From: Phycisphaerae bacterium
GTDB lineage: Bacteria; Planctomycetota; Phycisphaerae; Phycisphaerales; SM1A02
Assembly (NCBI GenBank): GCA_002709295.1
Contig: PAQL01000018.1
Location: 1-37,739 of the forward strand
DNA: 37,739 bases
Direction of reading: 5' to 3'
Part shown: positions 1 through 6,471 of the stretch, piece after piece
How positions within the stretch are numbered: position 1 is the stretch's first letter
Layout: the number at the start of each line of letters is the position of its first letter
Translations under genes and position numbers: made by a program
The notes under the pieces: model-generated
Seen by the model: the letters and a program-made list of their open reading frames with translations, nothing else
The model's database searches: none
Told to the model about the DNA's origin: nothing

Positions 1-29
1 TTCCTGGACATCTCTCAGTCAAAGCTCGA

Positions 30-55
30 CGACCGGTCATGTCTTCCTCCGGTCG
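30..55 (-). terminator. Possible terminator hairpin after the PEP-CTERM-like gene
   Basis: A 7-bp inverted repeat (CGACCGG at 30-36, CCGGTCG at 49-55) lies about 20 nt beyond the stop codon of the minus-strand gene that ends at 75. There is no clear T tract after it, so termination is only inferred from position. Confidence 0.3.
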
Positions 56-74
56 CGAGGTGCGTGGTTCTCTG

Positions 75-797
75 TCAGGCGGAACGCCGTCGGCCGCGGG
101 TGATGAATCCGGCGACGCCAAGGAGGGCGATCGCACCGGGGCCGGGCACGTTCACGGTGAAGCTGCCCTGCTGGCCCGGAGTGCCGAGACCCTGGTTCCA
201 GGTGACCTCGAGGGTCGAGAAGCTCAGGTCGGAGTCGCCGATCGAGGCGAAGCGGCCGATGAGGACACCGAGACCGGTGAGGTTGCCGCCGAAATCCGGA
301 ACGCTGCCGACCTGGCCGTTGAGGCTCGGCGGGGAGCCGTTGTACCAGCCGGCGTCAGCACCCGGCGCGGCGGCACCGTTGCCACCGAAGTTCGGGTCGA
401 GACCCGAGCCGGCGCCGGAGCCGGGAGCCTGCTCGGGGGCGAGGGTGTCCTGGGCGAAGCCACCGATGGTGACGAACGAGTCGGCCGCACGCAGGGCGGG
501 GGTGTCGAAGGGGCCGCCCAGGTTGGTGGGCTGCCAGCCGGTGCCGGTGAAGCTCTGGAAGTAGCTGGTGGCGGCGGTGGAGCTGGCGTTGTAGTTGAAG
601 ACGTTCAGGACGGTGTCGTTGCTGTCGTTGGACGACAGGTACAGGTCCTGGACGTTCACGGTGACGTCAGAGCCGTCGAAGTCGGCCGCAGTGACCGAGT
701 AGTTGAAGGTGTAGGCGCCGGTGATGTCGGCGGAGGCTGCGGCGGCGAGGGTCAGAATCGCGGACGCACCGATGGCTGTCTTGGTCTGGTTCATCAT
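75..797 (-). CDS. Exported protein with PEP-CTERM-like sorting tail
   Basis: This 240-residue protein begins with a signal peptide (residues 1-23, hydrophobic ILTLAAAASA, cleavage probably after ASA). The middle is rich in Asn, Ser, Gly and Ala and looks like an extracellular beta-rich protein; I recognise no catalytic motif. The end reads VPGPGAIALLGVAGFITRGR followed by Arg-rich residues: a PGP-type motif, a short hydrophobic helix and a basic tail, the tripartite layout of PEP-CTERM/exosortase substrates as found in planctomycetes. The protein is therefore probably exported and processed at the outer surface. The start is the first of two adjacent ATG codons, with an AGGAAGAAG Shine-Dalgarno-like stretch about 8 nt upstream. 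No exosortase gene lies in this window. The domain assignment of the mature part is unknown. Confidence 0.85.
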   Translation of the reverse strand: MMNQTKTAIGASAILTLAAAASADITGAYTFNYSVTAADFDGSDVTVNVQDLYLSSNDSNDTVLNVFNYNASSTAATSYFQSFTGTGWQPTNLGGPFDTPALRAADSFVTIGGFAQDTLAPEQAPGSGAGSGLDPNFGGNGAAAPGADAGWYNGSPPSLNGQVGSVPDFGGNLTGLGVLIGRFASIGDSDLSFSTLEVTWNQGLGTPGQQGSFTVNVPGPGAIALLGVAGFITRGRRRSA

Positions 798-851
798 CTT
801 TCACTTCTTCCTTGCTCTGGTTCGAGACCTTCCCCAACGAAGGAATCGAAG

Positions 852-1862
852 TCATTCGGGCGTGATCGGGTCCTCTGGCAACCTCGGCTGAAGCCGGATG
901 CCGCCGTCCTCTCCGATCACATGATCCCTTCGCGATCGACCCACACTGCTCGACCGATCGCGAACGGTTCCTCTGCCTGAATCCTCGCCCACGCGACGGG
1001 ATTCCACTGCTGCCGGACCAGAGGTCTCGGCATCCCCGGAACGACTCGTGTCACCATCTCTGGCGACTTCCCCGGATGCGCCCCCCACGGGCGCCCCCTG
1101 GATGATCCGCTCGGGTCCGACGCCCCCGGCAAATCCTCGGGCGGAGTGACCTCCGCCCGAGGATCGTGGGGGGAACGCGTCACGCACTGCACCGGAACCG
1201 GAGTTCGGAGCAGGCGGGGACACGAGATTCAGATCGTCTTCGGCGTGCTCGCGACAGTCCTGTCCCGCGGTGCCCGATCCGGCGGCGTTCCCGTTGCCGC
1301 CGGATCGAGCGTCCGTGTTGGGACAGTGACCAATCGGATCTCTCTCCAGATGCCGTTGGTCTCGCGGTCCGACCCAGGCCCGGAGCTCCCGTTCCTGGCT
1401 GATCTGGGTCGGTTTCACGTCTGAAGGCGCGGAGCGGAGTTCCCGTTCACACTCGTTGCCTACAAGACGCAAGGCGGTCTGGGACGAGAGTTCCCGCTCT
1501 CGTCTGAGGGCCGCCAGAATCTGGCCTGGTCGGGCGCGATGTCGGATCTCCCGTTCCGACAGTGAGGTTTCCACGAGGGCCTCTGGATTCGTCGCCGTGT
1601 CATGGAGCGGCCTGTTCCCGCAGGCCTTTTTTGATGCTCCAGGTTCGTCATCGCCGCGGTTCCCATCGCAGTCGATTCGACCGAGACGCGTTCCTTGCGC
1701 CCCGACCTTGCCAAGAAGAAAAGAGCAGGTTCTCTTGATCGTCTCGTGATCGCCGAAGATCCCCGTGATCTCACCCGTGGAGGCATCGAACTCGACTTCG
1801 ACGACGAATCGTCCGCCGATGTCTCGGTTGCTCCCTGAGAGGTTGAGGTTCGGAGTGCTCAT
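852..1862 (-). CDS. Doubtful open reading frame, hypothetical protein
   Basis: The frame is open for 336 codons from an ATG at 1862; it also stays open upstream to an ATG at 1967. The first 70 or so residues (MSTPNLNLSG..., then FVVEVEFDASTGEITGIFGD) look protein-like with reasonable codon use. After that the translation becomes low-complexity and Arg/Gly/Ser-rich. The part from about 1632 downwards coincides with an array of perfect DNA hairpins. A repeated ERE(L/I) tetrapeptide in the translation is a by-product of the repeated hairpin loop CGGGA, which occurs in two different codon phases and so is a nucleotide-level repeat. I see no ribosome-binding site. Possibly only the first 70-80 codons are real, or the whole frame is chance. 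No family recognised. Confidence 0.25.
   Translation of the reverse strand: MSTPNLNLSGSNRDIGGRFVVEVEFDASTGEITGIFGDHETIKRTCSFLLGKVGAQGTRLGRIDCDGNRGDDEPGASKKACGNRPLHDTATNPEALVETSLSEREIRHRARPGQILAALRRERELSSQTALRLVGNECERELRSAPSDVKPTQISQERELRAWVGPRDQRHLERDPIGHCPNTDARSGGNGNAAGSGTAGQDCREHAEDDLNLVSPPAPNSGSGAVRDAFPPRSSGGGHSARGFAGGVGPERIIQGAPVGGASGEVARDGDTSRSGDAETSGPAAVESRRVGEDSGRGTVRDRSSSVGRSRRDHVIGEDGGIRLQPRLPEDPITPE
1133..1164 (-). terminator. 14-bp perfect hairpin, possible minus-strand terminator
   Basis: ATCCTCGGGCGGAG (1133-1146) and its exact complement (1151-1164) enclose a TGAC loop. Read on the minus strand the stem is followed by a short T run (ATTTG), similar to the TCTTT tail of the strong terminator beside tRNA-Cys. 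It is the longest perfect stem in the window and closes the loop-repeat array. Confidence 0.4.
1275..1307. repeat. 12-bp inverted repeat with GTTCCCGTT loop
   Basis: CGATCCGGCGGC at 1275-1286 pairs perfectly with 1296-1307 around the 9-nt loop GTTCCCGTT. On the minus strand the helix can extend to 14-15 bp through one G·U pair (positions 1274/1308) and further pairs at 1273/1309 and 1272/1310. It is the strongest member of the shared-loop hairpin family. Confidence 0.8.
1483..1504. repeat. 8-bp inverted repeat with TTCCCG loop
   Basis: GACGAGAG (1483-1490) and CTCTCGTC (1497-1504) enclose the hexaloop TTCCCG, which is identical to the loop of the terminator-like hairpin at 1609-1626 although the stems are unrelated. 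This is direct evidence that the loop, not the stem, is conserved. Confidence 0.75.
1609..1632 (+). terminator. Rho-independent terminator-like hairpin with T6 tract
   Basis: GGCCTG (1609-1614) and CAGGCC (1621-1626) enclose TTCCCG and are followed at once by TTTTTT (1627-1632), the canonical shape of an intrinsic terminator for plus-strand transcription. No plus-strand coding gene ends upstream of it, so it would end a non-coding transcript. On the minus strand the same hairpin carries a CGGGAA loop and belongs to the shared-loop family. Confidence 0.5.
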
Positions 1863-2177
1863 GACGATTCGGTCCACGATCTCTCTGCGTCCGTGCCTGG
1901 TTGAAGGCACGAGACATCCTCGACGCATTCGCGTCGTCCGGATCCCGAACGGGATCCGATGAAGCATGCAGGCTGTGACGGAGACGGCGACGTGCCGACG
2001 ACCGTTCGGTCGTGGTGCGCCGCCTGAGGAAGTCGATGTTCATCGAGTGGAACAGGGTCCATCCTCATCCGAACCGATGGGTTCGGAACGCGGGCGCCTT
2101 TGACCGGGCCTGCTGAGTTGTTCCCTTTTTCCAACCTCGGGATGTGCTGGTGGGTGCCAGCGAGGTCAGTGACGAGA

Positions 2178-2242
2178 AGATGCGCCGCATTCGGGGGCAG
2201 GCAAGTCGGAGGAGCCCTTTTTTTTGGGACGTCGGCGCATCT
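2178..2242. repeat. 9-bp inverted repeat flanking a T8 tract
   Basis: AGATGCGCC (2178-2186) and GGCGCATCT (2234-2242) are exact complements and enclose 47 nt that include CCC, eight T residues (2218-2225) and GGG. It lies just before the promoter of the CBM9-like gene. It could end a transcript from either side or be a regulatory fold; I cannot decide which. Confidence 0.5.
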
Positions 2243-2297
2243 CCTTGTCCGGCACCGACCTGCGCTCGACGAAAAGACGGCGGGATGAGCCAGCGGC

Positions 2298-2303
2298 TAC
2301 GCT
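2298..2303 (+). promoter_or_regulatory. -10-like hexamer, predicts leaderless transcript
   Basis: TACGCT ends 6 nt before the ATG at 2310. There is no Shine-Dalgarno sequence and no good -35 box. Transcription starting 6-7 nt after the hexamer would begin at the start codon. Confidence 0.4.
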
Positions 2304-2309
2304 GCCACG

Positions 2310-3215
2310 ATGAACACGAACCGCTCGATCCATCGACTTCACCTCGTGTCCGCGGGGTTCCTGTGTCTCTCGTTCATGGGTTGTCACACCGCGAGCGACC
2401 GGGCTTCGTCGGACGCCGGGACCGGCATCGAGGCGCCGACGGTGCCTGTCGATCACGCGCCGCTGCGCTATCGGTGTCTGAAGACATCCACGCCTCCGTC
2501 GTTCGACGGCGATCTGGAGACCGGTGTCTGGGCCTCCGCGGCCTGGACGAGGCCGTTTCGCGACATCGAGGGGGATCATCGGCCCCGTCCGCATTTCCGG
2601 ACCACCGCGAAGATGCTCTGGGACGACGAATTCCTGTACGTGGCGTGCACCATGGAGGAGCCGGATGTCTGGGCGACCTACGACAAGCGGGACATGATCG
2701 TCTTTCATGAGAACGATTTCGAGGTCTTCATCGATCCGGACGGGGACGGAAACGAGTACTACGAGATCGAGATCAACGTCCTCGGGACGATCTTCGACCT
2801 GTTTCTCCACCGTCCCTACCGCCTCGACGGCCCCGCCGAACACGGATGGGACACCGAGGGGCTTCGCTGGGCCATTCATGTCGACGGGTCGATCAACGAC
2901 CCGAGCGACCGGGATCGCGGCTGGGTGGTGGAGATGGCGATTCCTTTCGAGGATCTCAGGCCGCCCACCCGCCGGGAGGACGGTTCGGCCTGGACGCTGG
3001 CCCCGATCACCGAGCATCTCCGGGATCCCCGCCCCCGGTCCGGAGAGACCTGGCGAATCAACTTCTCACGGGTCCAGTGGGATCTCGAGGTGATCGACGG
3101 GGCCTATCGGAAGATCGAGGGGCGTCCGGAATACAACTGGACGTGGACGCCCCAGTGGGAGATCAACATGCACGTCCCGTCCCGCTGGGGATTCCTGGAT
3201 TTCGTCAAGGAGTAG
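2310..3215 (+). CDS. Lipoprotein with CBM9-like (carbohydrate family 9/DOMON-like) domain
   Basis: The 301-residue protein starts with a lipoprotein signal: a hydrophobic stretch ending in LSFMGC, with Cys25 as the probable lipidation site. From about residue 60 to the end it has the pattern of CBM9-like proteins: SFDGDLETGVWASAAW near the start, DDEFLYVACTMEEPDVWAT, then NDFEVFIDPDGDG (likely Ca-binding acidic loop), and a tryptophan-rich end (WTWTPQWEINMHVP). These beta-sandwich domains bind glycans or form part of surface carbohydrate-processing machinery; no catalytic domain is attached here. It should sit in an outer or inner membrane facing the periplasm. It converges with the HIT gene, 3 nt away. 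The ATG is supported by the signal peptide and by a -10-like box 6 nt upstream. The ligand is unknown. Confidence 0.85.
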   Translation: MNTNRSIHRLHLVSAGFLCLSFMGCHTASDRASSDAGTGIEAPTVPVDHAPLRYRCLKTSTPPSFDGDLETGVWASAAWTRPFRDIEGDHRPRPHFRTTAKMLWDDEFLYVACTMEEPDVWATYDKRDMIVFHENDFEVFIDPDGDGNEYYEIEINVLGTIFDLFLHRPYRLDGPAEHGWDTEGLRWAIHVDGSINDPSDRDRGWVVEMAIPFEDLRPPTRREDGSAWTLAPITEHLRDPRPRSGETWRINFSRVQWDLEVIDGAYRKIEGRPEYNWTWTPQWEINMHVPSRWGFLDFVKE

Positions 3216-3218
3216 GAC

Positions 3219-3635
3219 TCAGGTCATGGCGGCGGTGATCGCCTCGGCGAGTTCCGCGGCATCCCCGTCCAGCTCTCCGGCCCGCCATTCGACCCGAAGA
3301 CCGGCTCCCTGCTCCCGATCAGGGAACCTCGGGATGATGTGGAAGTGCACGTGCATGACCACCTGGCCGGCTTCCGCACCGTTGTTCTGAAGAACATTGC
3401 AGGCAGGGGCCCCGGTGGCGGCGCAGACCGCCCGGCAGAGTCTGGGGAGGACCCGCCCGAGGGCCGCGGCGCTGTCGTCGGAGAGCTCTCCGAGCGTCGC
3501 CTTCTCCTCTCTGGGGATCAGAAGCAGATGTCCGCGGCTGAGAGGGCCGATGTCCAGGAAGGCAAGGACGTGATCGTCCTCATGCACGCGGTGGCAGGGG
3601 ATCTCGCCGGCGAGGATCTTCGAGAAGATGGTCAT
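3219..3635 (-). CDS. HIT family nucleotide hydrolase/transferase
   Basis: This 138-residue protein is the usual size of bacterial HIT (histidine triad, HINT-like) proteins. The diagnostic triad is HVHFH at residues 95-99, followed by IIPRF. The N-terminal MTIFSKILAGEIP, the central FLDIGPLSRGHLLLIPRE and NVLQNNGAEAGQ are all typical of the family. HINT proteins hydrolyse nucleoside phosphoramidates such as AMP-lysine; the physiological substrate here cannot be told from sequence. It is cytosolic. A TAGGAT -10-like box lies at 3681-3686 on the same strand, about 46 nt before the ATG. The next gene upstream (CPBP protease) is 74 nt away in the same orientation, so the two may also be co-transcribed. 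Confidence 0.95.
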   Translation of the reverse strand: MTIFSKILAGEIPCHRVHEDDHVLAFLDIGPLSRGHLLLIPREEKATLGELSDDSAAALGRVLPRLCRAVCAATGAPACNVLQNNGAEAGQVVMHVHFHIIPRFPDREQGAGLRVEWRAGELDGDAAELAEAITAAMT

Positions 3636-3680
3636 CAGGGCCGCATCCGGGGGGCTGGGGTCGGAGTCCGCTCTGCCGGG

Positions 3681-3686
3681 ATCCTA
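3681..3686 (-). promoter_or_regulatory. -10-like hexamer TAGGAT before the HIT gene
   Basis: TAGGAT on the minus strand lies about 46 nt upstream of the HIT start. It resembles the TAGGAT that precedes mqnE. No -35 box is obvious. Confidence 0.3.
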
Positions 3687-3709
3687 CGACGGACCGGGCC
3701 GCCCGGTGT

Positions 3710-4420
3710 TCAGATGAAGCCGAGCATGGAGGCCCCGATGATCACGATCGCGAGATCGACGAGTGCGTGACTGATCCAGCCCGGGATCACGCTGCTCGTG
3801 AATCTCAGGGTGGCCGACCAGATCAGGCCTCCGATGAAGACCCCGGCCGAGCCGATCAGGACGATCCTCAGGTCGAAGAATGCGGCCAGCACGATCACAT
3901 GGTGGATCGTGAAGATCAGGGCCGAGATCGGGATCGCGATGATGAAGGGCAGTCCCAGGACCCTCAGTCTCGAGTCGACGAACCAGCGGAACACGAACTC
4001 CTCGAGGAGGCTGTTCCCGATGGTCAGCCATGAGGCGAAGACCCAGAACCGGGCCGCTTGATCCAGGCCGCTCTCCATCATCACTCCGAGCAGCCCCTCG
4101 GTCTCCACGGTGTCCCGGAATCCGGCGAACCACACGAGGACGATCAGTCCCCCGATCAGGAGTCCGCTGAGAAGCCCCAGCAGGATCGCTCCCGGAGTCG
4201 TTCCGGACCGCCAACCCGACTGGAGATCCCGGCGTGAGATCGTCCGCCATGCCACGAGGGCCGGGATGCCGTAGAGAACGGTCTTGCAGATCGCATAGAC
4301 CGTGCTTCCGGTGGCCCCGGGCCAGATCCAGAGTCCGGCGAGTGAACCGATCGAAGGGGCGATCGCGACCACCAGCAGGGTGGCGAACATCCAGGATCTG
4401 TTCGGGGTCGATTCGTTCAT
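3710..4420 (-). CDS. CPBP family intramembrane metalloprotease
   Basis: The 236-residue protein has about six to seven hydrophobic segments. It carries the three motifs of the CPBP/ABI (CAAX-protease-like) family: EEFVFR at residues 140-145 (two Glu plus Arg), FTIHH at 170-174, and HALVD at 218-222. In the family the Glu and His residues form a membrane-embedded metal site. Members cut prenylated proteins or peptides, or serve in bacteriocin immunity; the substrate here is unknown. The start codon is ATG at 4420 and the N-terminus is short and polar before the first helix. It diverges from nadC across a 227-bp gap and lies upstream of the HIT gene on the same strand. Confidence 0.92.
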   Translation of the reverse strand: MNESTPNRSWMFATLLVVAIAPSIGSLAGLWIWPGATGSTVYAICKTVLYGIPALVAWRTISRRDLQSGWRSGTTPGAILLGLLSGLLIGGLIVLVWFAGFRDTVETEGLLGVMMESGLDQAARFWVFASWLTIGNSLLEEFVFRWFVDSRLRVLGLPFIIAIPISALIFTIHHVIVLAAFFDLRIVLIGSAGVFIGGLIWSATLRFTSSVIPGWISHALVDLAIVIIGASMLGFI

Positions 4421-4647
4421 CGTGGTCTCGCGCCGGGGGGACCGGGAGATCGGCCCGCCGGCTTCTTCATCGGAGATCCGGGGTTGTCACAGGAATGGTG
4501 GTCGGTTTTCGCCCGATCGGATTTCACGATCCGAGGAGTGGCCATCCCTCCGCGGCCGAGACCGGGATCCGGAATCCGGGCGGATCGATCCTGCGAGGGA
4601 CGTCGCCTTCCCGCCTTCGCGGGTACGGTTCCAGTCCGGAGACATCA

Positions 4648-5589
4648 GTGAAGAGCACCCCCCAGAACGATTCCAGACGTCTCGAGCCCTACGGATCCTG
4701 CGATCTCGAGGAGATCTATCAGAGGCTCGTCGTGCCGACCCTCGATCCCGCGATCGATCACTGGCTTTCCGAGGACTTCGGCGATGCCGGCGATCTGACC
4801 ACGTCGGCCTTCATCGCTCCGGACGTGGAGGCCCGGGCCGAGATCCGATCCCGGGACCACGGCGTGATCTGCGGACTGCCGATCGTCCGACGGATCGCCT
4901 CCAGGGCGGCGGGAACCCTCGAGACCGAACAGCTCGCGGTCGACGGCGATCGCGTGGAGCCGGGGATGCGGGTCATGGAGATGCGCGGGCCGCTCGCCTC
5001 GATGCTCGAGGTCGAGCGGACGTTGCTGAATCTGCTGGGTCGCGCCTCGGGTGTCGCCACCGCGACCTCCCGGTTCGTCGATGCGGTCGCCGGCACCGGG
5101 GCGGTCATCGTCGACACCCGCAAGACGACTCCGGGGCTCCGCACCATCGAGAAGTACGCGGTGCGCTGCGGCGGTGGCCGACTTCACCGCATCGGGCTGC
5201 ACGACGCGGTCCTGATCAAGGACAACCATCTCGCCGGCATCGGATCACGTTTCTCCGAAGCGGTGGAGGCCGGGGCCAACGGCTGCCGGGAACAGATGCG
5301 ACCCCGGTTCATCGAGATCGAGGTCGATGATCTCGAGCAGTTCGAGATGGTCCTCGACCTGCCCTCGGGAACGGTCGACATCGTGCTGCTGGACAACATG
5401 GATCTCGCTTCGATTCGAACCGCGGTCGAACGTCGGAATCTTCGGCGTCGAGCCCTGCTTCTCGAGGCCTCCGGCGGCATCTCGATGGAATCGGTCCGGG
5501 CCATCGCCGAGACGGGTGTCGACCGCATCGCGGTCGGTGCCATCACCCACTCCGCGACGCAGATCGATTTCGGTCTCGACATGGACTGA
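4648..5589 (+). CDS. nadC: Nicotinate-nucleotide pyrophosphorylase (quinolinate phosphoribosyltransferase)
   Basis: NadC makes nicotinate mononucleotide from quinolinate and PRPP, a cytosolic step in de novo NAD synthesis. The 313-residue protein is of normal length. It contains the family landmarks in order: EDFGDAGDLTT (43-53), the PRPP/quinolinate region DTRKTTPGLR (156-165), EKYAV, GGGRLHRIGLHD (about 176-186) and KDNH (191-194), then VLLDNMDLASI and the C-terminal EASGG and GVDRIAVGAITHS. I chose the GTG at 4648 because GGAG lies 6-7 nt before it and the family N-terminus fits; the frame is open far upstream but that translation is not conserved-looking. The gap 4421-4647 upstream has no gene; a TACGGT -10-like hexamer is at 4624-4629. 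It is followed after 22 nt by birA. Confidence 0.96.
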   Translation: MKSTPQNDSRRLEPYGSCDLEEIYQRLVVPTLDPAIDHWLSEDFGDAGDLTTSAFIAPDVEARAEIRSRDHGVICGLPIVRRIASRAAGTLETEQLAVDGDRVEPGMRVMEMRGPLASMLEVERTLLNLLGRASGVATATSRFVDAVAGTGAVIVDTRKTTPGLRTIEKYAVRCGGGRLHRIGLHDAVLIKDNHLAGIGSRFSEAVEAGANGCREQMRPRFIEIEVDDLEQFEMVLDLPSGTVDIVLLDNMDLASIRTAVERRNLRRRALLLEASGGISMESVRAIAETGVDRIAVGAITHSATQIDFGLDMD

Positions 5590-5611
5590 CCCCGGGACTC
5601 GGAGCGACTCG

Positions 5612-6430
5612 ATGGACGAGGAACTCGAGGACTGGGCCGATCGACTCGAAGCGACCGCCGCTTCGACCCGATTCGATCCGACGAGGGTCCGGGTCTTCGC
5701 CGCCTGCGAATCGACCCAGGAACCGGCCCGTGACCTGGGAATCGGTTCGGTCGTCACCACCGGAAGACAGACCGCGGGACGGGGACGTCTCGGTCGGGTC
5801 TGGGTCGAGGACCGGGGGACCGGCATCGCCCTGAGCCTCGGACTTCCCGCGATGGCGTCCGACCGCGCCTGCATCGCGGTCGCGGTGGCCTCCATGGAGG
5901 CGGTGCGCGGGGTCCTCGTCGATCACGGTGCGACGCGGGAGGAGGCGGCGCGGGTCGGACTGAAGTTCCCCAACGATCTCGTGGATCGCCGGAAGGGCGG
6001 AAAGATCGGAGGGATCCTCGTCGAGGTCTCGGGCGAGCTGGCGGTCGTGGGCATCGGAATCAACGTCTCGACCCGGGAGTGGCCGGCGGGGATCCGCGGG
6101 GTGTCGGTGGACGAGCTCGCTCCACCCGCGGCGCCCTCGAGGATCGGGCTGCTGGAGCGTCTGCTGGTCGAGATCGACCGGGCGTGGTCTCTTCCCGCCG
6201 AGGAGCTTGATGCGGTCTTCGCGGCGAATCACGCCCCGACCGGAGGCCGGGTGGATATCGGCATCGGTGACGAGGACGAACCATCCGACACGATCTCGGG
6301 ACGACTGATCGAACTCGATCCGCGACGTGGTCTGCAGGTCGAGGCCGATCACGGCCGGGTGGTCGTGCCCGTGGACCGGGCGAGGATCCTGTCCTGGACG
6401 CCGGGCGACCTTCGATCATCGCCGACTTGA
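5612..6430 (+). CDS. birA: Biotin--[acetyl-CoA-carboxylase] ligase
   Basis: This enzyme activates biotin with ATP and attaches it to the carrier protein of acetyl-CoA carboxylase. The 272-residue protein shows EST at 33-35, the biotinyl-AMP loop GRGRLGRVW (about 56-64), KFPND (118-122, usually KWPND), GGKIGGILVE (129-138) and VVGIGINV (145-152), with a short C-terminal SH3-like domain. It lacks the N-terminal winged-helix repressor domain, so it is a class I ligase and not a biotin-operon repressor. ATG at 5612 has GGAG about 7 nt upstream. It follows nadC closely and is probably co-transcribed with it; both serve cofactor supply. Confidence 0.95.
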   Translation: MDEELEDWADRLEATAASTRFDPTRVRVFAACESTQEPARDLGIGSVVTTGRQTAGRGRLGRVWVEDRGTGIALSLGLPAMASDRACIAVAVASMEAVRGVLVDHGATREEAARVGLKFPNDLVDRRKGGKIGGILVEVSGELAVVGIGINVSTREWPAGIRGVSVDELAPPAAPSRIGLLERLLVEIDRAWSLPAEELDAVFAANHAPTGGRVDIGIGDEDEPSDTISGRLIELDPRRGLQVEADHGRVVVPVDRARILSWTPGDLRSSPT

Positions 6431-6471
6431 GTGGGTGGATGCGGGCAGCCGATGTCAGGAGAGTGTCATCG

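Larger units (their letters stand above)
1133..1632 (-). ncRNA. Candidate structured RNA with repeated CGGGA hairpin loops
   Basis: Six hairpins have unrelated stems but the same apical loop. Minus-strand loops, in transcript order: CGGGAA (stem 1609-1614/1621-1626), ACGGGAGA (1540-1561), CGGGAA (1483-1504), ACGGGAAC (1432-1454), ACGGGAGC (1369-1412), AACGGGAAC (1275-1307). A seventh hairpin between the last two (1330-1358) has loop GGAGAG. Loop centres are about 45-66 nt apart. Strand choice is an inference: A·C mismatches on the plus strand become G·U pairs on the minus strand in three hairpins (1274/1308, 1435/1451 and the inner helix of 1030-1079), although at least two pairs favour the plus strand. 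The set ends in a 14-bp GC-rich stem followed by ATTTG. The hexaloop CGGGAA places GGA at positions 3-5, the register of CsrA/RsmE hexaloops (consensus ANGGAN), so a CsrB/RsmZ-like sponge is one hypothesis. A plus-strand RNA ending at the T6 terminator is the alternative. Confidence 0.4.
862..2242. other. 1.4-kb intergenic region tiled with stem-loops
   Basis: This holds most of the 1.5-kb gap 798-2309. Paired arms seen directly: 862-869/913-920 (8 bp, with inner helices 878-902); 929-938/955-964 (10 bp); 979-988/993-1004 (10 bp, 2-nt bulge); 1030-1040/1068-1079 (6+4 bp around a CC/CC internal loop, with a further inner helix); 1133-1146/1151-1164 (14 bp); 1187-1213 (10 bp); 1275-1286/1296-1307 (12 bp); 1330-1358 (11 bp, two bulges); 1369-1412; 1432-1454; 1483-1504 (8 bp); 1540-1561 (7 bp); 1609-1626 (6 bp); then 1892-1911 (7 bp), 1921-1936 (6 bp), 1939-1958 (8 bp), 1998-2013 (6 bp), 2068-2087 (8 bp), 2134-2166, and 2178-2186/2234-2242 (9 bp). 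Only 1640-1860 is poor in strong hairpins. Internal loops and single bulges are typical of structured RNA. The strand is not settled. Confidence 0.7.

Noticed and set aside
1133-1632. CRISPR array or integron attC array
   Set aside because: Stems are not repeated in sequence, there are no constant repeats with unique spacers, and attC core sites (GTTRRRY/RYYYAAC) are not seen; no cas or integrase gene is near.
4234-4647. N-terminal extension of nadC by 138 codons
   Set aside because: It overlaps the divergent CPBP gene and is Arg/Ser-rich; GGAG before GTG 4648 and the family N-terminus fix the start.
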